A stretch of 64,000 nucleotides of DNA, taken from Hormiphora californensis (Eukaryota > Ctenophora > Tentaculata > Cydippida > Pleurobrachiidae). The stretch lies in NCBI GenBank assembly GCA_020137815.1, contig CM035351.1, positions 7,747,315 to 7,811,314 of the forward strand. Direction: 5' to 3'. Made by a program: the position numbers and the translations under genes. Positions 32,789 to 44,300 of this stretch are shown piece after piece. Numbering within the stretch: the first letter of the stretch is position 1; every line of letters starts with the position of its first letter. The notes beneath the pieces are model-generated. The model worked only from the letters and a program-made list of their open reading frames with translations, was not told the DNA's origin and did not search any database.

Positions 32789-33220
32789 ATGGACAAAATT
32801 TACACAGATGTGCGCATCTTCAATCCATTGGCTCCCACAAACAGTGCCATTCCTCTTGATACAGCTCTGAAACGACACGAGGACGAGAAAAAACGCTGCT
32901 ATAACGAACGTGTCCTTGAGGTTGAACAGAGTTGTTTTTGCCCACTCGTGTTTTCAGTAACTGGTGCCCTGGGCAACGAGGCAGAAAAATTCTACAGGCG
33001 CCTTGCCAAGCTGCTTGCTGACAAAACACACCAAGCTTACTCTGACACCATCCGTTACATTAGGCAGCGGTTGTCTTTCACCCTGCTCAGAACAACTGTC
33101 ATTAGCTTGAGAGGGCATAGAGGCAATAAGTTCACTAAAACGAGGCAGTATAAGAGCGAACTCAATGACATTAACTTATTATATAACACTTTTAATTCTA
33201 CCAAATTTAATCAATTTTAA
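32789..33220 (+). pseudogene. retroelement C-terminal domain fragment
   Basis: The 143-aa frame reads TDVRIFNPLAPTNSAI, LDTALKRHEDEKKRCYNER, FCPLVFSVTGALGNEA and RQRLSFTLLRTTVISLRG. This series resembles the conserved C-terminal tail of many invertebrate reverse-transcriptase proteins (D-V-R-V-F-N-P, R-x-H-E, F-x-P-hydrophobic-V-F-S, R-x-x-L-S-F-x-L-L-R). The reverse transcriptase itself is not upstream: the frame begins just after an AGGGATCCCTA palindrome that also marks the end of the nearby MITE, so the element appears truncated or interrupted there. Confidence 0.6.
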
Positions 33221-34154
33221 TCAATGCAGTAATTTATTAATCTTCTCCCCCATGGGAGACCGGTATTTTTATATTGATATTGTTATCTAATCCCATTTTA
33301 ACCCCCTTTTAGAAAAAAAATTTTGAACACGAACGTGAACTTTTTTTAGAAATTTTAAAATTTGAGACTTTTTCCTCGGTTTTCCTGTTGGCATTTTGTC
33401 ATTCCTGTCGTTGAACTGAGCTTGGTTAGCGTTGTAGGAGCTTCAGACAGAGGAGTTACTGTCCATTCAGAAAATATCATGATTCGAATTAACCCAAAGT
33501 TGCTTATTTTCAGTCGTGCGAGAGAACCGTGAAAGGCTTCAAATTACCTTACAACTCCATTGTAAATACAGTTTTGAGCCCATCTTCTTATCAAAACTTT
33601 TTGACATACTGTGGTTGGGGCCCTAAGGTCGGGCTAATTCAAAATTGCTCAAACCAGCGGCAAGCCAGGCTGCCAGCCACTTAAGATTTCTTATATTAGT
33701 CGACTGCCATCATAGTTAAGTCGCGACCTCACGAGGAGTGGGTATTTGACTCAGGGTAACACTTAATTGAGCAGAGACTATTTCTTTGGAATTGTATTCT
33801 TGAATTACTTAATACCGTCGAAACTATGGTCTATGAATCAGATGGGGCGTCGGGCGAATGTTCGCGAATATCGAAAAGGATCATTGGCCACCAAAGAGTG
33901 TTCATAAACAAAATTATTTTAACTGATTTCTAGCTTTTTACTTTATTACACCCTCGTCTCTATGTCCAGTTTCCACGGTTGCAACATCTTTTGTCTACGT
34001 AGTTTCTACTTGAACACCTGTCACAATACACAGCGACATTTCAGAGTTCTGAAACTTGGTGGCTCAATATTTTATCCAAACTTAAATCTTTTACCTCTTT
34101 TGATAGGAGGAGCATGAGCAAGGAGCAAAAGTAAAAAAAACTGAAAAACTGAAA
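33221..34154. other. upstream flank of LIS1
   Basis: No coding sequence seen. It should contain the LIS1 promoter and 5' leader. An acceptor-like TTTACCTCTTTTGATAG ends 48 nt before the ATG. Confidence 0.45.
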
Positions 34155-34786
34155 ATGGTTCTAAGCGAAAAACACCGTGCAGAGCTGTAAGTATTCTAAT
34201 TATGTTCTAAACCTCGAGTAATGCAGTGTACCATGGTTTGGTAGGGTACCCCTTTTAGTGTAGGTGGTGGTCATTGTTCAGCAGTTAGTGAAGTACTGTG
34301 GTTCAGTTATAGCCCCATGTTGTGTTCACATGAAAGTGTGTCTGTGTGTAACGTTAGCTGCATTTTGATAGGGAACTATTTGGGATATTATTGAATGTGT
34401 GTGTGTAATGTTGGTGAGTAGTTTTACGTAGTAGTTTTTCACAGCAGTCTAGATTCTCACAGTTCTCTCTCACAGTTCTCTCCCAGTTCCTCTCACTTCT
34501 ATCCTCCCCTTCTCTCACTCTCTCCTCTCTCAGTTCCTCTCTCAGTTCTTCTCTTCCCTTCTCACGTTCTCTTCCCTCGTGGCCCTGGCTGCTATAACTT
34601 ATTACAGTTATATTGCCACTTGTCACACAAATGAACAGTCATAAAAAGCTGCTTATATAGCGGGTATAGTGTGGGAACGTGTAACTTTATATAGTCTAAG
34701 TGGGACAGTAATACTGAGAGTGCATTTAGGTTTTAATCTCTCTGTCTCTCTCTGTCTCTCTGTGTCTCTCTGTGTCTCTCTCTGTG

Positions 34787-34848
<62 letters not shown>

Positions 34849-37800
34849 CTCTCATCTCACTCGCTCTCTCTCTCTCTCCTCTCTCTCTCTCTATCTCGTC
34901 GCTCTCTCTCCTCTCTCCTCTCTCTCTGATCTGATACTCACTGGGATGATCTGATAGTCACTGGGGTGATCTGATCATGGGTGGGGTGATCTGATCCTCT
35001 ATGGGATGATCTGATCTTGGGTGGGGGATCTGATCCTCAGTGGGGTGATCTGATCATGCATGTGGGGTGCTCCTAGCATGCTACTTGTTACGTGATCTGA
35101 TCTTGATGACGACGATTTAGGGACCACCAAACCACCGAGGAAACACTTCTGGCCGACCTAGACCCAGCCCCGAGCAGATACAAACTCCACACCGCCGATG
35201 ATAAGAAGGCTTTTAAAACGACACTTCAAGGCGACGCATGTTATGCAGAAGCCAAGGCAATCAAAGAAGTATCCTGCTCGTCAGTCAATGAAACTATGGA
35301 ACTCAATCAAAGGCTAGTTGGAGTCTTCAAAAAGGCAGCTGACATCACGGTGCCTCTCAAAAAAGAGAACCCCAATCAAAAGAAGTCAAAGAGAAGAAAA
35401 ACCATCCCTAAACAACCATGGTTTAGACATTGCTTACCCTCCAGGAAATTGGTGAACAGAATCTCCCAAAGAGCGGGTAGAAATCCCTCTGGAACGATCA
35501 CGGGTCAACTCTTTACAACGAAGAAGGATCACAGAAGGTTGGTAAGAAACACTAAGAGACGCTGCATCAGAGAACTCTCCCAAGACATCGATGATGGTAA
35601 CATTGACTGGAAAAACCTCAAGAAGTTAAAGAGCTTTGCACCCTCGGAGAACAAGCTGGACGCTTTTGACATGAAAAACTTCTGTAAGTTCTTCAAAAAA
35701 CTCTACGCCAAACAGCCCCCTCCAGCCGCTATCTCAGGAAATGAACAAGCCATGTGCTGGGAATCAACATGTGACAAACCCATACCAGAAGATCTAGACA
35801 AAGCCCTTAACAGGGATGTTACAACAGAAGAAGTGGCAGCTGTAACAAGGCGACTCAAGGACGGAAAAGCTGTAGCTGAGGATCAAATTGCCAATGAGTT
35901 CCTGAAAGCAAGCAGTACAGAAGTCATGGAGGCGACAGCCAACTTGTTTAACCAATGTCTCCAGAATCAGTGCTATCCTTGGAAAGAATCACTCGTCACC
36001 CCATTGTATAAGAAGGGCTGTAGGTATGATCCTAACAACTACAGGGCCGTGGCCGTGGCAAGCAACCTTGGAAAGCTATTCTCTGGGATCCTTCTGGATA
36101 GACTCCTGGATTTCCGCTCCATTGAAGTACCTGATCTACCAAATCAACTAGGTTTCTGCAAAGGAGCGCAAACCGCTGACCATGTTCTTACGCTGAAAAC
36201 AACCATAGATAAGTACGTCCAGCAGAAATCTCGCCTCTATACGGTATTTGTGGATTACTCCAAAGCATTTGATACCGTGTGTAGGGAGGCCCTGCTGTAT
36301 AAACTCTATCAATACGGCGTGCGGGGTCGGTTCTTCGGTGTGCTCAAGGACATGTATACGGGCTCCTCAGCCAGAATTAAGCTCCTTGGTAAGCTCACAG
36401 AGACTATAGAGGTTAACATCGGTACCGAGCAAGGACACCCTCTAAGTCCGGAACTCTTCAAGATTTACGTGCACGAGCTCTCAGTAAGACTAAACAGGGA
36501 GGCGGGATCTTCATCACCATCCCTGGCAGGGAAACATATTTCTCACCTCCTGTGGGCTGATGATTTGGTTCTGATGGCTCTAAACTAGGGTGCGTCATTT
36601 TGCAAAAAAGTTTTCCAATTTTACTGAAACCTTCCCAGAAGTTGTGGACAGGTACACAGAGAAGGACTGTGAAGTTTCAGTCCCCTACTCCAACTCCTTA
36701 CGGGTACAAAATGCTTTTTATGTGCATGGGAAGTGTTACTTCCCGCGCACCCATTTTGGCCCATTTTCGCCATTTTAGGACATCCAAAAAATCTAAAAAA
36801 ATTTCTAGTTGCTTCTTGGATTGCTAAGAGTCGTTTATAAGTCAAATAAAAGCATTTAAACGATTTTTGTAAAAAAATAATTTTATTTTTCCCCCATTTT
36901 TGGCAGGCTTGCACTTGCATACTACACAAGGCTTCATTTCATATCCTTCCATTTGACCTTTGCTGTTGTTTTTCTTATACAGGCCCATAAACCCTCAGAG
37001 ATGCTAAAAGAAGTTAATAGAGGACCATAGAGACCCAGAGAGGCCCATCGAGACCCATAATGGCCCCTATATACCCATAGAGGCCTATGCGGGATGGCAT
37101 TGAGGTTCATAGAGGCCCCTTAGAGGGTCATAGAGACCAATTAAGGTCCATAGAGGCCCACACAGGCCACTAGAGCTTCATAGAGTCCCCTTAAAGGCCC
37201 ATAGAGACCGACAGATGGTCTATATACTCTCTAAGGGGCCTCAAGAGGACTCTATAAGCCTCTAATGGCATCTACGGGCCTCTTTGAAGCTTTATGGACC
37301 TCTATGGGACTCTATGTGCATACATAAACCCTCTGTCGGTCTCTATGGGCCTTTAAGGGGACTCTATGAAGCTCTAGTGGCCTGTGTGGGCCTCTATGGA
37401 CCTTAATTGGTCTCTATGACCCTCTAAGGGGCCTCTATGAACCTCAATGCCATCCCGCATAGGCCTCTATGGGTATATAGGGGCCATTATGGGTCTCTAT
37501 GGGCCTCTCTGGGTCTCTATGGTCCTCTATTAACTTTTTTTAGCATCTCTGAGGGTTTATGGGCCTGTATAAGAAAAACAACAGCAAAGGTCAAATGGAA
37601 GGATATGAAATGAAGCCTTGTGTAGTATGCAAGTGCAAGCCTGCCAAAAATGGGGGGAAAATAAAATTATTTTTTTACAAAAATCGTTTAAATGCTTTTA
37701 TTTGACTTATAAACGACTCTTAGCAATCCAAGAAGCAACTAGAAATTTTTTTAGATTTTTTGGGTGTCCTAAAATGGCAAAAATGGGCCAAAATGGGCGC

Positions 37801-39549
37801 GTGGGAAGTAACACTTCCCATGCGCATAAAAAGCATTTTGTACCCGTAAGGATTTGGAGTAGGGGGCTAAAACTTCACAGTCCTTCTCTGTGTACCTGTC
37901 CACAACTTCTGGGAAGGTTTCAGTCAAATCGAAAAACTTTTTTGCAAAATGACGCACCCTACTCTAAACCCTGCCAGCCTCCAACGACTCATCGATGTAT
38001 TAGAGGAATACTGCGAGGAATGGGGTCTCTCAGTTAACCTCAAGAAAACAGAAGTAATGGTATTCAACAAATCAGCTGTCAAACTGAAAGAAAGTGAAGG
38101 CTTTATATACAAGGGACAGAGAATACCCTCCGCAAAGACGTACTGCTACCTGGGTGTAACATTCACTCTTAACGGATCTTTCAAGCTGAATGAAGCTAAG
38201 CTCAAGCAAAAAGCCCTCAGAGCTGTGTTCTCTATAAAGAAACAGATTGACTTCTCGACAATAAGCCCCCGCACAGCTCTGAAACTTTTCGACTCACTTG
38301 TCCTCCCCGTTGCTAGCTACTGCTCGCAAGTGTGGCTCCCGCACACATCTTGGAAATCAGTGTTTAGCAAAGACTCAATGGACCTGAAGATCATAGCTAA
38401 ATCCCCCCTGGAGAGATTGCATCTATCATTCTGCAAGATGGCCTTAGGAATCAACACTCGGGCCTCCAATGTTGCGGTGTGGGGTGATTGCGGGCGCCTC
38501 CCTCTGACACTGGCACTAGGAAACGGAGCTCTTAAGTACTATAACCGCATCAAAGACATGGAAAATCGTGACACCCATGATACTCCCACCCCGTTAGTGG
38601 TTTATGCTCTGAAGGAGCAAGAAATACTGGAGCTTGACTGGGTCACACAAGTACTAGCCATGAGCCGTCTCAACAAGGAAGACACGTTCACCACCACTTG
38701 GAACAGGGATCGCACTACTAACAAGAAGATGGAGTTTTACAATATGGTGAAAACATCATTCTATCAAGAAGAATACCTTGACCTCGAACGTGACCTATCT
38801 AAATGGATAGCAAGATTGAGATGCAGTGCTCATCGATTCAACATCGAAGTGGGAAGGCAACAAAAATACAGAGAAAGTACAAGGACGGAGGACACACTGA
38901 TAAAGAAAAGAGCCTGTCCTATCTGCACCACAGAGAATCACCTTACTTTCCTGCTAATCTCTCAACTTCCCTCACACGAGACAATCACGGAGGACGAGGA
39001 ACATGTATTATTGCATTGCCCAGGGTACGACGACATCAGGAAACAGCATCTGTCTACAAATAAGCCACAGCTACATGCGGTTCGGATGAGAAGCCTCTTC
39101 AAGGACCACCCCTGGGAAACTGCAGTATTCCTACGCAAAGCAAACAAAATCAGGCATCCTGCCCCGACTTGGAACACGGCGCATGTTAAGACCCAACCTC
39201 GACAAACTATCCCATCTCAATGAAAACCACGCATCTACCTTGATGTCTTTTACACAACACAACAACAATGCCGGCCCCACTGGCGCCATGCCATGCCCGG
39301 TGAAGAGCCATTCCACTGACGCTATTAGTCATGTTTGGTGAAGATGCCGGCCCCACTGGCGCCATGCCATGCCCGGTGAAGAGCCATTCCACTGACGCTA
39401 TTAGTCATGTTTGGTGAAGATGTGCAGAACAGGTGCATCCTCTCGGTCTGTCTGCAAGAACTCTTCGGTGAAGTGTCAGCGGTTGGAGTGTATGCCGTTT
39501 ATGCGATTGAACGTGTAGGAGTGTGAGCGAGTATGCGTCTGCGTGCATA

Positions 39550-39621
<72 letters not shown>

Positions 39622-40139
39622 GGTGTGCGTGTCTAGGATCTAGCAACACAGTACAAGTGTTTTGATCTTTATTTGTTTAATTCTCGTTTAATTCTCGTTT
39701 AATTCACAAATGAACAGTCATAAAAAGCTGCTTATATAGCGGGTATAGTGTGGGAACGTGTAACTTTATATAGTCTAAGTGGGACAGTAATACTGAGAGT
39801 GCATTTAGGTTTTAATGGGCCTGTTATGTGTGCCCCCCCCCCCGTGGTATAATACAAGTCTGATTACAAAGTATCATTCCCCAATATTTGTCAATACCAA
39901 CCGTCGATCTTTCCTTCCTTTAGAGGCGGATCGAAGAGAAGGCTGAACAAGAGGGACACAGCTGCAAGATCGCATTACCCCTATGCAACCCGCGCCAGTC
40001 TAGTCAGAAGAGAGAAAAGGAGAAGAGAGAAAAGGGGGGGAAAGGAGAGAAAGCTGGAGAGAGAAACGAGAGAGCAACAGTAGGGAGGAACGGGAGAGAG
40101 AAGAGGAGAGAGAGAGAGAGAGAGAGGAAAAGAGAGAGT

Positions 40140-40209
<70 letters not shown>

Positions 40210-40381
40210 GAGAGAAGAGAGAGAGAGAGAGAGATGAGAGAGAGAGAGAAGAGAGAGGAGATAGAGAGGATAGAGAGCGAGCGAGAGAGAGAAATACAGA
40301 GAATCTCGAGTCTAGAGATAGAGTATGATGAGATAGAGAGAACTAGAGACGGCGAGAGCTCTACATATCTTCCCTCTCTCT

Positions 40382-40457
<76 letters not shown>

Positions 40458-41248
40458 TCTCCCTGTATTTCATGTGTGTCACGTGGTGTGTTGAGGGGGT
40501 TACAGTTGGCTTCTCCCTCACCCAATTCTACCTATTCTATTAACCACCTGTGCTGTTCTCTCCCCCACCCTGTATCTTTCATATTCTTCTTTCTTCTCTT
40601 GTTGTACATAATGTTTTGCCTCGTTCATTGTACGTGTTGATCTGACGCTCAATCAGTAGGTGTGCGTGTGTTTTGGCTCTTTTCCTATCAATTAGCTACT
40701 TAACGAAAATTTACCCTTGTTATTACCGCTTACGAGAGGGGCTAAAAATACAAATTGAGAGAAAGCGATAGAGAGATAGAGCGTAAGAGAAAGAGAGGAG
40801 AATTTGTAAAAAGGAATGTGGTTTACCGTACACTCAAATAAGTGTGCAAATTTATCCGCTGTACTTAGCAGTCAACCTGTCAAATCTGTCTTATTGTCTG
40901 CCTGTCTTTCTGTCTCTCTGTCTGAGTGTTTGTTTGTCTGTCTGTCTGAGTGTTTGTTTGTCTCTCTGTTTGTCTGTTTGTTTGTCTGTTTGTTTGTCTG
41001 TCTGACTGTCTGTCTCTAATAGTCTGTCCCTGAAAGTCTCTAATTGTCTGATTGTTGGTCAATCAAAAACTGTTTCTTCTCTTCCTGTCCGTGACTCCTC
41101 CATACTTTTTCACACTTATAGTCTCCCTCTCTTCCGTCCCTCTAAGTTCCTTACACACACGCAAATAATATATGTGAGTGTATTTATTGAGTCGCTCTCT
41201 GTTTTTCTCTCTTTCTTTTTCTCTCTCTTTCTCTTTCTCTCTCTCTCT

Positions 41249-41294
<46 letters not shown>

Positions 41295-41337
41295 CTATCT
41301 CCTCTCATATTTCCTCTCTCTCTCTCTCCTCTCCTCA

Positions 41338-41383
<46 letters not shown>

Positions 41384-44300
41384 TTCTCTCTCTCTCTCTC
41401 CTCTCTTCCTCTCTCTATCCATCTCTTCCTCTCTCCTTCCCTCTACATTTCTCTCTTCCTTTCCGGACAGCACTTACAAAGTGGTGAGGAGTGGGAGAGG
41501 GGATTAGACAGAGAGAATCTTTGGAGGGCGAGGGGGAGAATAGGGACAGAAAATGATAGATTTAGATACGATATGATGATTGTACGATCAAAGTTTTTTG
41601 GAGAAACATGTTGTGAAATGTTCTTCTAAAGTGGAAAACTATAACTCTAGTTGGAAATATGATCTGATGGATCTATACTGTGTGTGTGGGGTCTAATAGG
41701 TACAGATAGGGGGAGAAAGAGACATAGAGAGAGAAGACAACCTAATAATAGTACATGTGCAGGACTAACGAGTGGTACCGAAAAGGGCCCCCCTTATTGT
41801 TTGTGTGGTTTTTAGTTTTTTATTTTGTTTCTATTTTGTTTCTATATCTCCTAGATCTCCTACCAGTCCTTCATCTAGTTCCCCTACTTCTGTACCAGAA
41901 TGAACTCTCATGATGACCCTACTCCTGAAGTTATGTAGGTCCTAATACCACCCCCCTCTCCAGTTCTAGTGTGTCTAGTGTGTGTTTTAGTGTGTGAATA
42001 TGTAATGGAATATTGTGAGTAAATTCACAATTCACTGTCATAAATCCATTAGTAGTTTGTGCTTAGTTGAATATAGAATCTAAATTAACGCTGGGTCTTG
42101 AGACAGTAGACATCAATATGTCAATACGTCATCTCTCCATACACTATATCTCTCATGAGTAATGAACCATAGAGATAAAGGGTCACATATTTGTACAATA
42201 TCTGTTACACTGTGTTTCAAATACACACACCATTTATGTAGCTAGGGAGTGTACTATTCTATTGAGTGTGTGGAATGTGGGGATCCAGTGTTACACCTAT
42301 AGGTCTATTGTTCCTCACTCAATTACAACATGTGCCCTAAATATTGTATCTAGCCACAGGTATTATCCCTAGTATCCTTTACCAAATATCTTTATCGATA
42401 TCCCAATGAGTTACACAGTGTATTTTCAGAAACTGCGCCATAGCGGACTACTTGAAGAGCTCTGGGTACACTGAGGCATTCAACCATTTTGTCCAGGAGG
42501 CCGCAGTGGTAAGTCTTCCATTTTCTTAAATAGTCCCCCAAATACTAAATAGCTCCGAATCGGAACCACTGCCGGGTTCATGAGACTGCAATCCTGAATC
42601 CAGCGGTGGGCGGACTCTAGTGCTAACGGACTCTTTATCTAAATCCAAGGCGGACTCTATATCTAAAAACGGACTCTTTATCTACAGTTAGATTTTGAAA
42701 AAAGTTTAGATAAAGAGTCCTCCCTGTGTAGACTTTTTAGATAAAGAGTCCGCCCTGTGTAGAATTTTTAGATATAGAGTCCTCTAGTACATTTTGGCGC
42801 CAAATCCTCCAACCCGGACTCTATGTCTAAAATCCTAACCCAACCCAAAACCTAACCCTAACACTAACCCTAACCCTAACCTCGAACCCAAATAACGGCC
42901 CTAACACTTCTAAATTAGTATAGGGGTAGAGCAAACTCTCGTTTCCGGCCTAACGGCCGAAATCTCGAGTTCGCGGCGAAAGGCGGACTCTATATCTAAT
43001 TTAGATTTATGTAGATATAGAGTCCACTTTGTTTAGACTTTTTAGATAAAGAGTCCGCCCTGTGTAGACTTTTTAGATAAAGAGTCCTCCTAGAGTTTAG
43101 AATTATTTGGACTCTTTATCTAAATCTAAATTTAGATATAGAGTCCTCTTTAGACTTAGAGTGTAGCACTAGAGTCCGCACACCGAATCCAGCACCGTCT
43201 CCAGCTGCTGCAGCGGCGGCCGCGATGGAGTGTGCTGATACCCGTTTGAAAAATGTGTCTTCATTGTAGAGGTCTTGGCGCGAGTGAACGCGCACTGAGC
43301 GCGCGCAGCCCCGGTTGAGACGTACTGCTGAATTTGTCAGTTCGTCTGTCGGGGGGACCCTGGCACATTCCAGTTCCCAAACCTGCAGACTACCTTCTAA
43401 ACCATCCTATCTCTCCCCAGCCGTCAGATAAAATGGCGGATAAGAAAATCAATGGTTTGCTTGAGAAAAAGTGGACGTCAGTATTACGACTTCAGAAGAA
43501 GGTCATGGACTTGGAAACGAAACAAGCCGAGACAGTCCGAGAGTATGAGGGTGGCCCGACGAAAAAAGAGCGGTCAGCTGAGAGTTGGATCCCGAGGCCT
43601 CCTGAGAGGTATTGCTTGACGGGTCATAGGATGCCAGTGACACGGGTTATATTCCATCCAATCTACAATGTAATGGTGTCAGCCAGCGAGGATGGATGTA
43701 TGAAGGTACGTAGAGTTGTTATCAAATCTATATTGTTGTTATCAAATCTATATTCATGATAACTAAGGAAACACGAGTTATTTCGGCACTGGAAATAAGT
43801 TTACCGTAGCTTTCAAATACACTTGGGTATTCTTCGTCAGCGTAGTCGCTGAGAGATAGTGCTTGTATTAATGATTCAATATCTAAATATATCTTTCAAT
43901 CAGGTGTGGGACTATGAGAGTGGGGACTTTGAGCGAACATTAAAAGGGCACACAGATGCAGTAAATGACATCGCATTTGAACCATCAGGGAAGACCCTCG
44001 CCTCCTGTTCCTCTGATCTCACTATCAGGCTTTGGGATTTCGTGGGATTCGAGTGCATGAAAACACTTCACGGTATGTACCTTTATCAGGGTACAACCCT
44101 ACATATCCTATTATAATTTAACATTTTAAGATCACGTCTCGGTGTCCCATGTACTAATTCCTAACACCCCCTTTCCCAGGTCATGATCACACTGTATCCT
44201 CTGTATCGTTTGTTCCAAGTGGAGATTTCCTGGTCAGTGCTAGTCGGGACAAGAGTATAAAGGTGTGGGAGGTATCAACAGGATACTGTACTAAAACACT

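Larger units (their letters stand above)
34738..39704 (+). mobile_element. non-LTR retrotransposon in LIS1 intron 1
   Basis: Inserted in the sense orientation between 112-bp duplications. From the left it holds a CT-rich array (34738-34925) and about seven imperfect copies of a TGATCTGATCNTNNGTGGGG-like unit (34927-35105). Then come the reverse-transcriptase reading frame, a 3' region with two 76-bp tandem copies, a (GT)n array, and a tail of repeated TTTAATTCTCG units. Tandem-repeat tails and lack of LTRs fit a target-primed LINE. The endonuclease region is not found, so the copy is 5'-truncated. Confidence 0.85.
34626..39816. repeat. 112-bp direct repeats flanking the retrotransposon
   Basis: 34626-34737 and 39705-39816 are identical over 112 bp (both start CACAAATGAACAGTCATAAA). 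They lie immediately outside the retroelement and so look like an unusually long target-site duplication. Confidence 0.93.

Noticed and set aside
36590-36929. Open frames inside the hAT-like element, repeated in mirror image at 37618-38037
   Set aside because: They are the two arms of the palindrome read on either strand; no transposase motifs.
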